Source: Segatella baroniae DSM 16972 = JCM 13447 (GTDB taxonomy: Bacteria; Bacteroidota; Bacteroidia; Bacteroidales; Bacteroidaceae). From it: a stretch of 64,000 nucleotides of DNA. The stretch spans positions 34,606 to 98,605 of the forward strand of contig NZ_KE384544.1 in the NCBI RefSeq assembly GCF_000426585.1, read 5' to 3'. The notes beneath the pieces were generated by a model. It was given only the letters and a program-made list of their open reading frames with translations, did no database searches and was not told where the DNA came from. Below are positions 41,021 to 50,794 of this stretch, piece by piece. A program made the translations under genes and the position numbers. How positions within the stretch are numbered: position 1 is the first letter of the stretch; each line of letters starts with the position of its first letter.

Positions 41021-42628
41021 ATGAAACGTTTTCTCCTCCCTTTCCTGCTGGCGACAGTGCTGGTTTCGTGCTCGCTCAACGAGCATCCGAAAGACCAGAT
41101 ACCCGAAGAACAGGCCTACGCCTCGGCCCGACAACTGTATCGGAACACCGTGGCGACACTCTATAATTATATAGGTGGCGACGCCGACGGTCAGGGACTG
41201 CAGGGTACTTGTCGTGGAGTCTACGACCTGAACACCTTCGGTAGCGACGAGGCCATGTTGCCCACGCGCGGCGGCGACTGGTATGACGGCGGCCTCTGGC
41301 AGGCCATGTACAAGCATTCGTGGGCTCCCGGCCACGACCTTTGCAAGAACGCGTGGCTCTATCTCTACAAGGTCATCACGCTCTGCAACCGTTCGCTCGA
41401 AACATTGCAGGCCCACGGCAACCTTGTCGACGCGGCTACGCTACGCGGTTATCAAGCCGAGGTGCGTGCCTGTCGTGCGATGTACTACTGGTATCTGATG
41501 GATCTCTTCGGCAACGTGCCGCTCATCACGTCGTCAGACGTGTCGATGAGTCAGGTGACGCAGGAAAAGCGCAGTGTCACCTTTGCCTTTATCGTCAAGG
41601 AATTGCAGACCGTGCTGCCCGATTTGGCCGACGAGAACAGCGTGAAATCGGGCGATTACTATGGTCGGGTGACGCGTCCTGTGGCCTATTTTATACTGGC
41701 CAAGCTCATGCTTAATGCCGAAGTGTACGGCGATGATGACTGGACCGACGGGCAACGACCCGACGGCAGCCGGATGAAGTTCAGCGTCGACGGACAAACG
41801 ATGAACGCCTGGCAGGCAACCGTGTACTATTGCGACAAGCTCGATGCCTCCTTCGCGCTCATGCCGAACTATCGTGACAATTTCTTGGTGCACAACGAGA
41901 CGTCAACGGAAAACATCTTCGTCATTCCCATGGACAAAAACCTCTATCGTCAGCAACAACAGAACCTCTTCCGGTCGTACCATTACCGCCACGCGGCGGC
42001 CTATGGCTTTACCGGTGAGAACGGATCGTGCGCCACGCGTAAGGTTTTAGAGGTGTTTGGCTATGCTACAAAGGCAGAGGATCCACGCTTCGGGGAAAAC
42101 TATTTTGCCGGTCCGGTGGTCGATCTCAACGGCAATGCCGTGGCGGATCGCGGCGGAAAGCAGCTCGTCTATTATCCCACAGCCGTCGAAATGAATCTGA
42201 GCGGCAGCCCGTATGTAGAAACGGCAGGGGCTAGAATGCGCAAGTATGAGATAGACAAGAAAGCTCTGAAAGACGGAAAGCTGATGGACAACGACATCGT
42301 TTTGTTCCGTCTGGCCGACATTTTGCTCATGCGGGCCGAGGCAAAGGTGAGGATGGGGCTGTCGGGACAGCAGGACTTCGACCTCGTGCGCGGCCGTTCC
42401 ACCACCGTCCATCGAGAGGCGACGCTACCGAACATCCTCGACGAGCGGCTCCTGGAGCTGGCTTGGGAGGGCTGGCGCCGTCAGGATCTTATCCGGTTTG
42501 GTCTCTTCTGTTCGTTGTATGATGGCAGCGACCGCGTGAAAGAGGACGACGGCCACACCACCGTCTATCCCATTCCGGCCGATATCAAAGCCATGAACGG
42601 CAAACTGGTGCAGAACAAGGGCTATTGA
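41021..42628 (+). CDS. SusD-like outer-membrane lipoprotein
   Basis: A 535-residue lipoprotein with a lipobox at Cys17 (ATVLVSC). The typical start NEHPKDQIPEEQAYAS and the closing ELAWEGWRRQDLIRFG and VYPIPADIKAMNGKLVQNKGY are SusD hallmarks, with TPR-like helices between. It partners the SusC gene directly upstream and presumably binds the imported glycan at the cell surface. Confidence 0.93.
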   Translation: MKRFLLPFLLATVLVSCSLNEHPKDQIPEEQAYASARQLYRNTVATLYNYIGGDADGQGLQGTCRGVYDLNTFGSDEAMLPTRGGDWYDGGLWQAMYKHSWAPGHDLCKNAWLYLYKVITLCNRSLETLQAHGNLVDAATLRGYQAEVRACRAMYYWYLMDLFGNVPLITSSDVSMSQVTQEKRSVTFAFIVKELQTVLPDLADENSVKSGDYYGRVTRPVAYFILAKLMLNAEVYGDDDWTDGQRPDGSRMKFSVDGQTMNAWQATVYYCDKLDASFALMPNYRDNFLVHNETSTENIFVIPMDKNLYRQQQQNLFRSYHYRHAAAYGFTGENGSCATRKVLEVFGYATKAEDPRFGENYFAGPVVDLNGNAVADRGGKQLVYYPTAVEMNLSGSPYVETAGARMRKYEIDKKALKDGKLMDNDIVLFRLADILLMRAEAKVRMGLSGQQDFDLVRGRSTTVHREATLPNILDERLLELAWEGWRRQDLIRFGLFCSLYDGSDRVKEDDGHTTVYPIPADIKAMNGKLVQNKGY

Positions 42629-42679
42629 GCATTCCTAAGTTTTTTACATAACGCTGCGTCCGTTTCCAAATATATTGCG

Positions 42680-42687
42680 TATCTTTG
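42680..42687 (+). promoter_or_regulatory. Promoter -7 box for the thioredoxin-fold lipoprotein gene
   Basis: TATCTTTG is an exact TAnnTTTG match 37 bp before the ATG at 42725, so this gene can be transcribed apart from susCD. Confidence 0.5.
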
Positions 42688-42724
42688 CAGCACTACTGCA
42701 ATATCGAAACACATACGATAAACA

Positions 42725-43906
42725 ATGAAAATGAACAAAGCCTTCTACGGGGCCGTCATTCTCGTGACGCTGCTCTGCGCAACCTCTTGCAACAACAAGC
42801 AATTCCACGTAAACGGAACGATTTCCGAAGCCAAGGACTCCATCCTTTACCTTGAGAACATGTCGCTGAACGGCCCCCAGGTGGTCGACTCCGTGAAGCT
42901 GGGTGAAGACGGAACCTTCGCTTTCGGCGAGCAAAGCATTGCCGACAACCCCGAATTTTACCGACTGAGAATCGCCAACCAGATTATCAACGTGAGCATA
43001 GACTCGACCGAGACCGTCACATTCAAGGCCTCCTATCCCACCATGGCTTCCGCTTACGAGGTGTCGGGGTCGGACAACTGCGCCAAGATCAAGGAGCTGG
43101 CACTCCTGCAACAGGGGCTCCAGGCACGGGTGAACGCCATCGCCGGCAGTCCCAGCCTGGGCGTCGACGCCGTGGAAGACAGCATAGACAAGGTGCTGAC
43201 GGCCTACAAGGACAACGTGAAACGCAACTACATCTTCAAGGAACCCATGAAGGCCTACAGCTATTTCGCCCTCTTCCAGACGGTAGCCCTGGGCAACCGG
43301 CAGGCTCTTATCTTCAATCCACGCAGCAACGAAGCCGACATCAAGGTCTACGCCGCTGTGGCAACGAGCTGGGATACCTACTATCCGAACGCCGAACGGG
43401 GCAAGAACCTCCACAACATCGCCATCGAAGGAATGAAGGACATGCGCATCGTGAGGGCGCGACAGCAGCAGCAATACATCGACGCCGACAAGGTTCAGTC
43501 GGCCGGAATCATCGACATCGCCCTGCCGGACAACAGAGGCAACGTGCGCAAACTGTCTTCGCTGCGGGGCAAGGTGGTGCTGCTCGACTTCCATCTCTTC
43601 GCCGCCGACCACAGCACCGAGCGAATCATGATGTTGCGCGGCCTCTACAACAAGTACCACGCGCAGGGATTGGAAATCTACCAGGTGTCGGTCGACCCCA
43701 ACGAGCACTTCTGGAAGACGCAGACGGCGGCCCTGCCATGGGTGAGCGTGCGCGACGCAAACGGCCCCGACAGCCCGCTGATGGGCACATACAACATCCA
43801 GCGGATTCCCACCTACTTCCTCATAGACCGCAACAACACGCTCGTGAAGCGCGACGCGCAGGTGAAGGACATCGACCAAGACATCAAGGCGCTGCTCGCC
43901 CGATAA
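42725..43906 (+). CDS. TlpA/AhpC-like lipoprotein with DUF4369, thioredoxin fold without CXXC
   Basis: A 393-residue lipoprotein (lipobox at Cys22, LLCATSC). The DUF4369 beta-domain occupies about 25-125 (FHVNGTISEAKDSILYLENM, FAFGEQSIADNPEFYRLRI). The C-terminal thioredoxin/AhpC-like fold (about 260-393) shows IDIALPDNRGNVRKLSSLRGKVVLLDFHLFAADHS (located by its ends IDIALPDN and LLDFHLFAADHS). The redox CXXC that normally follows LLDFW is absent, and no Cys is in that loop. The cis-Pro region is intact (NIQRIPTYFLIDRN). It therefore cannot act as a normal dithiol oxidoreductase and more likely binds or scaffolds. A second ATG at 42731 is an alternative start. Confidence 0.82.
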   Translation: MKMNKAFYGAVILVTLLCATSCNNKQFHVNGTISEAKDSILYLENMSLNGPQVVDSVKLGEDGTFAFGEQSIADNPEFYRLRIANQIINVSIDSTETVTFKASYPTMASAYEVSGSDNCAKIKELALLQQGLQARVNAIAGSPSLGVDAVEDSIDKVLTAYKDNVKRNYIFKEPMKAYSYFALFQTVALGNRQALIFNPRSNEADIKVYAAVATSWDTYYPNAERGKNLHNIAIEGMKDMRIVRARQQQQYIDADKVQSAGIIDIALPDNRGNVRKLSSLRGKVVLLDFHLFAADHSTERIMMLRGLYNKYHAQGLEIYQVSVDPNEHFWKTQTAALPWVSVRDANGPDSPLMGTYNIQRIPTYFLIDRNNTLVKRDAQVKDIDQDIKALLAR

Positions 43907-43927
43907 GCGATGCCGACGCCAAAGCAC

Positions 43928-43966
43928 GACCATGTATCGCCCACGGACGCACGATACATGGTCTTT
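43928..43966 (+). terminator. Hairpin terminator before the GH109 gene
   Basis: GACCATGTATCG pairs perfectly with CGATACATGGTC around a 12-nt loop, followed by TTTC. It separates the thioredoxin-like gene from the GH109 gene. Confidence 0.75.
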
Positions 43967-44044
43967 CACACGCAAATTCAACATCCTTGCGCCACGCAAG
44001 GGCAATCATCATCAATTACCAACCACTACAATCCTAACTTAATC

Positions 44045-45574
44045 ATGAAGAAATTCATCGTTTACATGGCCTTGTTCTGCAGCTCCGCCTTGTCCTCCAT
44101 GGGACAGGAGGTGGCGTTCAACTGGCCTTATCAAGTGAAAGACGGCACCATCGTGACCGAAGTTCCCCAACGGCCGGCCGGCCAACAGTCGGCCCTCGGC
44201 CTCACGGCACCCAAGATGAAGACCGTAAGGGTGGGCTTCGTGGGCCTCGGCATGCGCGGACCGGGCGCCGTCTTCCGTTGGACCCACATCAACGGCACCG
44301 AGATCAAGGCGCTCTGCGACTACGAAGCCAAGCGCGCCGAAGCTTGCAACAAATACCTACACGACGCCAGCATGCCGCCGGCCGACATCTACAGCGGCGA
44401 AGAAGGCTACAAGAAGCTCTGCGAACGCAAGGACATCGACCTCGTCTACATAGCCACCGACTGGCTCCACCACTTCGTCGTGGCCAAATATGCCCTCGAA
44501 CACGGCAAGCACGTGGCCATCGAAGTACCATCGGCCATGAGCATGAGCGAGATATGGTCGCTCATCAACCTCTCCGAAAGCAAGCGGCTGCACTGCATGA
44601 TGCTTGAGAACTGCTGCTACGACTTCTTCGAACTCAACTCACTCAACATGGCACAGCACGGCGTTTTCGGTGAAGTGCTCTACGCGGCAGGGGCCTATCG
44701 CCACGACCTCTCCGACTTCTGGGACGCCTATTGGAAGAAAGACGCCGACGACAAGCTGGGCTGGCGCCTCGACTACAACAAGAAATTCCGCGGCGACGTC
44801 TATGCCACACACGGCCTCGGGCCCATCGCCCAGGCGCTGGACATCCACCGCGGCGACCGCATGACCACGCTCGTGGCCATGGACACCAAGTCGGTGAACG
44901 GCAAGATGTGGGCCGAAAAGCTGTCGGGCAAGGCCTGCACGGACTTCGCCAACGGCGACCACACCGTCACACTCATCCGCACCGAGGAGGGAAAAATGCT
45001 GGAAATACACCACAACACGATGACGCCGCAGCCCTACAGCCGCATGTATCAGCTGGTGGGAACGACCGGCTTCGCCAACAAATACCCCATGGAGGGCTAC
45101 GCTCTGTCGGGCGCGGAGATGAAGAAAGCGGGCGTCACGCCGTCGGCCGACGACCTTTCGGGCCACAGCTACATGAGCGCCGCCGACCGCAAGGCCCTCG
45201 AGAAGAAGTACGAAAGCCCCATCATCGCCCGCTATGAGGCCAAGGCCAAGGAAGTGGGAGGCCACGGCGGCATGGACTTCATCATGGACAGCCGTCTGGT
45301 CTACTGTCTCCAGCACGGCCTTCCCCTCGACATGGACGTCTACGACCTGGCCGAATGGTGCTGTCTGGCCGAGCTCGGCAGCGTCTCCATGAACCACGGC
45401 TGCATGCCCGTGGCCGTTCCCGACTTTACACGTGGCCACTGGAACACCGTGAAAGGCTACCGTCACGCATTCGCCACACCCGAAGAGGAGGCCGAAGTGG
45501 ACAAGGCCAGTGCCGAATTTACGGCCAAGCTGAAGGAGAAAGGCGCCAAGTACTGGAAGAAAGCGAAGAAGTAG
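44045..45574 (+). CDS. GH109-type NAD-dependent glycosidase (alpha-N-acetylgalactosaminidase-like), Gfo/Idh/MocA fold
   Basis: A 509-residue exported protein. The start at 44045 gives the signal peptide MKKFIVYMALFCSSALSSMGQ; a longer frame from 43910 runs across the terminator hairpin. The Rossmann motif GFVGLGMRG (64-72) binds NAD. VYIATDWLHHFVVAKYALEHGKHVAIEVP (ends VYIATDWLHH and GKHVAIEVP) and YATHGLGPIAQALDI are typical of GH109, whose members cleave alpha-GalNAc (blood group A, mucin O-glycans) by an NAD-assisted elimination mechanism. Relatives with beta or other specificities exist, so the exact linkage is uncertain. It stands beside susCD but after its own terminator. Confidence 0.85.
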   Translation: MKKFIVYMALFCSSALSSMGQEVAFNWPYQVKDGTIVTEVPQRPAGQQSALGLTAPKMKTVRVGFVGLGMRGPGAVFRWTHINGTEIKALCDYEAKRAEACNKYLHDASMPPADIYSGEEGYKKLCERKDIDLVYIATDWLHHFVVAKYALEHGKHVAIEVPSAMSMSEIWSLINLSESKRLHCMMLENCCYDFFELNSLNMAQHGVFGEVLYAAGAYRHDLSDFWDAYWKKDADDKLGWRLDYNKKFRGDVYATHGLGPIAQALDIHRGDRMTTLVAMDTKSVNGKMWAEKLSGKACTDFANGDHTVTLIRTEEGKMLEIHHNTMTPQPYSRMYQLVGTTGFANKYPMEGYALSGAEMKKAGVTPSADDLSGHSYMSAADRKALEKKYESPIIARYEAKAKEVGGHGGMDFIMDSRLVYCLQHGLPLDMDVYDLAEWCCLAELGSVSMNHGCMPVAVPDFTRGHWNTVKGYRHAFATPEEEAEVDKASAEFTAKLKEKGAKYWKKAKK

Positions 45575-45648
45575 ACGCGCCGTCTATTGACGACTCGGCG
45601 GCTTCGCCATCCCTTTCATTTCCAAGCACTTAGCCGACACATTACAAA

Positions 45649-45770
45649 AGTGGCCCTTTGAGCGTGTGAAAGCAGTGCTTTCACACGCCAAAAGCGGCCC
45701 TTTCGCACACCCGAAGCAGCCCTTTCGCAAGCCGAAAGGGCTGCTTTTCCTTTCCAACCGCACTTCTCCG
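45649..45770. repeat. 22-bp periodic intergenic array with two perfect palindromes
   Basis: The core (GCnGnnCTTT) recurs with CTTT starting near 45657, 45679, 45701, 45723 and 45745, always 22 bases apart. GCGTGTGAAAGCA / TGCTTTCACACGC (45662-45688) is a palindrome around one base. AAGCAGCCCTTTC / GAAAGGGCTGCTT (45714-45746) has a 7-nt loop and a following TTTT, so it may also terminate GH109 transcription. The rest of the 343-bp gap contains no gene that I can see. Confidence 0.85.
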
Positions 45771-45917
45771 GCCTTCCCCCCGCACGCCGTCCGTCACGCC
45801 GCCGTCAGACGGCACAGGCGGCACGACTGCTTAATAAAAGTTAAAGAAGGTGCTTTTTCCACGGCGGCATGTCCATAAAACGGCTGTTGCGTTGTCCTTT
45901 GACAAACGACAGACCCA

Positions 45918-47090
45918 ATGGAAACAGCACATCATCCTTCCTTCAAAACCTATCTGGACTTCCTTCTGCTTGAGGACGGCCGGTTCGTGATGTGGCGACT
46001 GACCCGCAGCCCAGAACTTGAAGACTATTGGCGGCGGTTCATCACCACGCATCCGGAACTGAAAGACGAGTTCGAGAAAGCCATCCGCGTATGCGACAGC
46101 GTGCGCCTCAACGACAGCCCATACGCCGGACAGCAGGCCTTGCTCGACAGAATCAAAGCCAGCGTGGCCCGACGGAAAGCCCGTCGCAGGCTGCACGTCC
46201 GCCGCATGGTGGCTGCCGCGGCCGTCCTGCTGCTGCTGGCAAGCCCCCTGACCTATCTCGCCATGCGCGAGTGGGGCGGCCGCGACGAGCCGAACAGGGT
46301 GCTGGTTGGTGAGATTTTCCGGTCGAAGGACATCGTGCTGACGGTCGACGGGCGCAACGTGCCGCTTCCGCAGTCGGTCGGCATGATGGTCAAAGACGGC
46401 CGTGTCTACTACGGAAGCGAAGGGGTGGCCGCGCTGAAAGGCCGCAAATGCCGCATCACGGTGCCGCCCGGCAAGCACGCTTCGCTGACGCTGGCCGACC
46501 GCTCGCAGCTCTGGATCAACGCCGGAACTACGGTGGAACTGCCCACAAGCTTCGACAAAGGCACGCGCGACATCAGCGTCGACGGCGAAATCTTCATCGA
46601 TGTGGCCCGTCGTCCGGCGCAACCTTTCATCGTACATACCGACCGGATGGACGTCACCGTTCATGGAACGAGCTTCGACGTGTCGGCCTACAAGGACGAC
46701 GCCGAGCCGTCCGTGGTGCTCGTCCGTGGCAAGGTTGCAGTGACGACGCCCCACCATGGCAGCATTATGATGCGACCCGACGAGCGCGTGGCCTTGACCG
46801 ACAGCAGGCTGGAGAGGCGGAAAGTGAACGTGGCCGACTATGTGAGTTGGAAAGACAACTACCTTTCCTTCAACAACACGCCCATTGAGAAGGTGCTCAA
46901 ACAGGTGGGCAAATACTACAACATCCGATTCGCCACGACCGACACGCTGCTCTCCGGCAAGCTGGTTTCGGGCAAACTCTACCTCTCCGGACGGATGGAC
47001 GACGTGCTGAACTCCATCGCACTCATGACATCGACCGACTACAAACGAGACAAGAACATCGTCAAATTCATGGAAAAAGAAAGGAGATGA
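45918..47090 (+). CDS. FecR-family anti-sigma factor
   Basis: A 390-residue inner-membrane regulator. The cytoplasmic N-terminus (1-92) would hold an ECF sigma factor. One membrane span follows a basic run (VRRMVAAAAVLLLLASPLTYL region, about 95-115). The periplasmic FecR domain (about 165-265) contains VPPGKHASLTLADRSQLWINAGT and FDVSAYKDD. The C-terminal DUF4974 domain (about 315-385, VSWKDNYLSFNNTPIEKVLKQV) touches the STN domain of the partner receptor. The next gene is an STN-bearing SusC, so this is the membrane step of trans-envelope signalling. No sigma gene lies immediately upstream, which is unusual; the nearest candidate is at 58477-59112. Confidence 0.93.
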   Translation: METAHHPSFKTYLDFLLLEDGRFVMWRLTRSPELEDYWRRFITTHPELKDEFEKAIRVCDSVRLNDSPYAGQQALLDRIKASVARRKARRRLHVRRMVAAAAVLLLLASPLTYLAMREWGGRDEPNRVLVGEIFRSKDIVLTVDGRNVPLPQSVGMMVKDGRVYYGSEGVAALKGRKCRITVPPGKHASLTLADRSQLWINAGTTVELPTSFDKGTRDISVDGEIFIDVARRPAQPFIVHTDRMDVTVHGTSFDVSAYKDDAEPSVVLVRGKVAVTTPHHGSIMMRPDERVALTDSRLERRKVNVADYVSWKDNYLSFNNTPIEKVLKQVGKYYNIRFATTDTLLSGKLVSGKLYLSGRMDDVLNSIALMTSTDYKRDKNIVKFMEKERR

Positions 47091-47206
47091 AGCCTATGAC
47101 CCAAACGCACTGACACCCATCTTGCAGCCGTCGCCCGGCCGCGCGCCGCAGAGGACTGCCGATATCACAGAAAACCATCGTTTCCTACTACCTAAACAGA
47201 ACACAA

Positions 47207-50200
47207 ATGCAACCATTGAAAACAAAACACCATGAGCGCTCGCCACGCCGCCGCATGACGATGGTCAAGGCCGTGGCCCTCTCTATGCTGCTCTCGATGA
47301 CGACACAGAGCGCCGGGGCCACCGCGATGAGCGCGCAAAACCTGAAAGTGACCCTGAATGTCACCAACACGACGGTGAAGGGAGCCATCGACAGGATTGA
47401 AAAGACCGAGGGCTACGTCTTCGTCTACACCAGCGACCTCCTGCCCGAACTCAACGCGCAGGTTTCGTTGCAGGCCTCCAACCGCAACATCGACGAGGTG
47501 TTGGAACGGTTGTTCGCCAAGACGAACATCGCCTACAAGCGTTCGGGCAAGCAAATCACTTTGTTCAAGAAAAACGACAAGCCCGCGCACGGCGGCCGAA
47601 ACACCGCCCCCGCACCCACAAAAACACAGCAGACGGACAAGCATATCGTCAAGGGGAAGGTCGTGGACGGCCGCGGCGAGCCTGTCATCGGGGCCACCGT
47701 GCGTGTGAACGGCAGGGCCGTAGCCACCGTGACCGACGTTGACGGCAACTTCTCGATCGACATGGAGGACGGCAAAGACCTGGAAATATCCTATATCGGC
47801 TATCGAACACAGGTCATCAAGTCGCCCGGCCGACAGGTCACCGTCAACCTGCGCGAAGACAGCGAGGCGCTCGAAGAAGTCGTCGTGGTGGGCTACGGCA
47901 CCAAGAAAAAGGCCAACCTGCTCGGTGCCGTGAGCACCGTGACGGCCGCCGAACTCAAGGACCGCCCCGTCGGCAGCGTGGGCCAGATGTTGCAGGGACA
48001 AGTTCCGAACCTCAACATCACGTTCTCTTCAGGCACGCCGGGCGAAAGAACCCGGATGAACATTCGTGGAGCGACGTCCATTGTGAACTCGGGCGCGCCG
48101 CTGGTGTTGATCGATGGCGTCGAAGGCGACCTGGACTTGATCAATCCGAACGACATAGAGTCGATCTCGGTGTTGAAAGACGCGGCCTCGGCCGCCATCT
48201 ATGGAGCGCGTGCCGGCTTTGGCGTGATTCTCATCACGACGAAGTCCAACAACGACGGAGAGGTTCACATCACCTACAACGGTCGATACAGCTTTTCGGC
48301 TCCAACGCGCAAGACCAGCTTCATGACCAGCGGTTACGACGTGGCCAAGCTGGTGGACGAGTTCAACATGGCCACCCACAACAGCAGTTACACCAACTTC
48401 ACCCAAGCCGACTACGACGAATTGAAGGCCCGCCGCGACGACACGACCGAGAATCCGGCACGTCCCTGGGTCGTGACCGGCGCGGACGGCAGGTATCATT
48501 ACTATGGAAACTTCGACTGGTATGACTACTTGTTCGACTACAGCCAGCCCACTTGGAACAACAATCTGAACATCACGGGCGGCAACAAGAAGTTCAACTA
48601 CGTGGTCAGCGGCAGCGCCAACGACCGCAAAGGCATTTACGCCGTCAGCACCGACAAGTACCACACCCGCACGCTGATGGCCAAATTCAACGCCGAAGCA
48701 AACCCGTGGCTGGACATTTCGGCCAGCGCCTCGCTCTTCAAGTCGAAATACAAACAGCCGGGATACGACTATGAGGACGGCGGAAACATCGGCAACCTCA
48801 CGTTCCATGCCATGCCCTGGATCAGTCCGACCAACCCCGACGGCACGAATGTCTACACCTTGCCCAACTCCGGCAACCGCCCGGCCGACGGATTCACGGC
48901 CATGCTCCGCACGGGCAACGGCTTTACGGGCGTGCACAAGACGCAACAGACCTACGCCCTGGGGGCCACCATCCACATTCTGCCGGGCTTGGACCTGATC
49001 GGAAAGTACACGTATCGCTCCTATATCAAAGACAAGCAGTTCAGATCGGCCGGCTTCGAATACTCGGAGCGGCCCGGACAGGTTCTGACCGCCAACTCGG
49101 GATTCTTCGCCAACCGCCTGAAAGAAATCCGAACGACCGACGACGTCTCCGACTACGACCTGTTCGCGACCTACACCAAGACCTTCGACAACGCCCACAA
49201 CCTGAACGTTGTCGTGGGAACAAACTACGAAACGGAGCATTACAAGAACGTGGAGGCTTCGTCCTACAACATCCAGTCGGAGGTGTTGAACGACCTGGCG
49301 CTGGGCACCGGCAACAAAGGCGCGAAGGGAGGACAGCACGAATACGCGCTGTTGGGCTACTTCGGCCGCCTCAGCTATGACTACTTGGGCAAGTATCTGG
49401 CCGAGGTGAACATGCGCTACGACGGTTCTTCACGCTTCCGCGAGGGCGACCGATGGGGCTTCTTCCCCTCCGTATCGCTCGGCTGGCGCATGAGCGACGA
49501 GAAGTTCTTCGAGCCGCTGAGGGCCGTTGTCAGCAACTTCAAGGTCAGAGGCTCCGTAGGGTCGCTGGGAAACCAGGTGACCGACGGCTATGCCAACGCC
49601 TACTATCCCTACATCCGCCGTGCCTCCATCGTCAACACGACGACCATCGGCTACATCTTCGACAACGCGCAGGCTTCCTACATCAGGCTCGACGCGCCCG
49701 TGTCGGGCAGCCTCACCTGGGAGACGATCGTCACCAAGAACCTCGGAATCGACCTTGGATTCTTCAACAACCGCCTTTCGGCCACCTTCGACATCTATCG
49801 GCGTGACACGAAAGACATGCTGGCCGCCTCTCTGACGCTGCCCAACGTGTACGGCTACAATGCCCCGTTGGAGAACAACGGACAATTGCGCACCAATGGT
49901 TATGAAATCGTGTTGAGCTGGAATAATCGCTTCAACCTGGCCGGACACCCGTTCTCATACGGCATTTCCGCATCGCTGGCCGACAGCAAGTCGAAACTCG
50001 TGAAGTTTGCCGGCAATGAGACCAAGACTTTGGGTAGCAACTACGAAGGCATGGAATGGGGAGAAATCTGGGGTTACCATATCGAAGGAATCTATAAGAC
50101 TGACGAAGAGGCCGCAAACCGTCACATTGACCAAACATTCTTGGGCGGTAACCGCTTCACTTCCAATGCGGGGGACTTGATATTCGCCGACCTCGACGAC

Positions 50201-50779
50201 TCGAAGAAGATCGACAACGGCAAGGGAACGCTGGAAGACCACGGCGATCTGAAGAAGATTGGCAACCGCCAGCCGCGCTATCACTACAGCTTCTCCGCCA
50301 ACCTGGCGTGGAACGGCTTCGACTTCTCGATGTTCTGGCAAGGAATCGGCAAGCAGAATCTGTACCCGGGCGACAACAACATGCTGTTCTGGGGGCCTTA
50401 CGCTCGCACCTACAGCTCGTTCATCCCGTCAGACTTCGCGGACAAAGTGTGGAAACCGACCAACACGGACGCCTATTTCCCAAGGGCGGGAGCCGACCAG
50501 GCCCGCTTCTTCGCCATGCGACGACCGAACGACCGCTATCTTCAGAACCTGGCCTACTGCCGCTTGAAGAACCTTACCGTCGGCTATACGCTGCCTTCTT
50601 CCTTGACCCGGAAAATCAGTCTGAGCAGAGTCCGCTTCTATTTCAGTGGCGAAAACCTCTTCATCACGACCAAGTTGAAGAATGATTATCTGGATCCCGA
50701 GCAGATGACGACCGACGCCAACGGCCGCGTTTACCCATTCTCGAAGACTTATTCCTTTGGTATTGACATTTCATTTTAG
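47207..50779 (+). CDS. SusC-like TonB-dependent transducer with N-terminal STN domain
   Basis: A 1190-residue outer-membrane receptor. After a long basic N-region and a signal peptide there is an STN (secretin/TonB short N-terminal) domain at about 45-125 (LNVTNTTVKGAIDRIEKTEG, ITLFKKN). A CarboxypepD-like domain follows at about 148-225 (VKGKVVDGRGEPVIGATVRV), then VVVVGYG, plug and barrel, ending YSFGIDISF. STN-bearing SusC proteins import substrate and, on binding, signal through FecR to an ECF sigma. The FecR gene lies 116 bp upstream and the SusD gene 15 bp downstream. It is the sensing importer of the GH89/GH3 locus. Confidence 0.95.
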   Translation: MQPLKTKHHERSPRRRMTMVKAVALSMLLSMTTQSAGATAMSAQNLKVTLNVTNTTVKGAIDRIEKTEGYVFVYTSDLLPELNAQVSLQASNRNIDEVLERLFAKTNIAYKRSGKQITLFKKNDKPAHGGRNTAPAPTKTQQTDKHIVKGKVVDGRGEPVIGATVRVNGRAVATVTDVDGNFSIDMEDGKDLEISYIGYRTQVIKSPGRQVTVNLREDSEALEEVVVVGYGTKKKANLLGAVSTVTAAELKDRPVGSVGQMLQGQVPNLNITFSSGTPGERTRMNIRGATSIVNSGAPLVLIDGVEGDLDLINPNDIESISVLKDAASAAIYGARAGFGVILITTKSNNDGEVHITYNGRYSFSAPTRKTSFMTSGYDVAKLVDEFNMATHNSSYTNFTQADYDELKARRDDTTENPARPWVVTGADGRYHYYGNFDWYDYLFDYSQPTWNNNLNITGGNKKFNYVVSGSANDRKGIYAVSTDKYHTRTLMAKFNAEANPWLDISASASLFKSKYKQPGYDYEDGGNIGNLTFHAMPWISPTNPDGTNVYTLPNSGNRPADGFTAMLRTGNGFTGVHKTQQTYALGATIHILPGLDLIGKYTYRSYIKDKQFRSAGFEYSERPGQVLTANSGFFANRLKEIRTTDDVSDYDLFATYTKTFDNAHNLNVVVGTNYETEHYKNVEASSYNIQSEVLNDLALGTGNKGAKGGQHEYALLGYFGRLSYDYLGKYLAEVNMRYDGSSRFREGDRWGFFPSVSLGWRMSDEKFFEPLRAVVSNFKVRGSVGSLGNQVTDGYANAYYPYIRRASIVNTTTIGYIFDNAQASYIRLDAPVSGSLTWETIVTKNLGIDLGFFNNRLSATFDIYRRDTKDMLAASLTLPNVYGYNAPLENNGQLRTNGYEIVLSWNNRFNLAGHPFSYGISASLADSKSKLVKFAGNETKTLGSNYEGMEWGEIWGYHIEGIYKTDEEAANRHIDQTFLGGNRFTSNAGDLIFADLDDSKKIDNGKGTLEDHGDLKKIGNRQPRYHYSFSANLAWNGFDFSMFWQGIGKQNLYPGDNNMLFWGPYARTYSSFIPSDFADKVWKPTNTDAYFPRAGADQARFFAMRRPNDRYLQNLAYCRLKNLTVGYTLPSSLTRKISLSRVRFYFSGENLFITTKLKNDYLDPEQMTTDANGRVYPFSKTYSFGIDISF

Positions 50780-50794
50780 CAAAAGCAGAATCCT

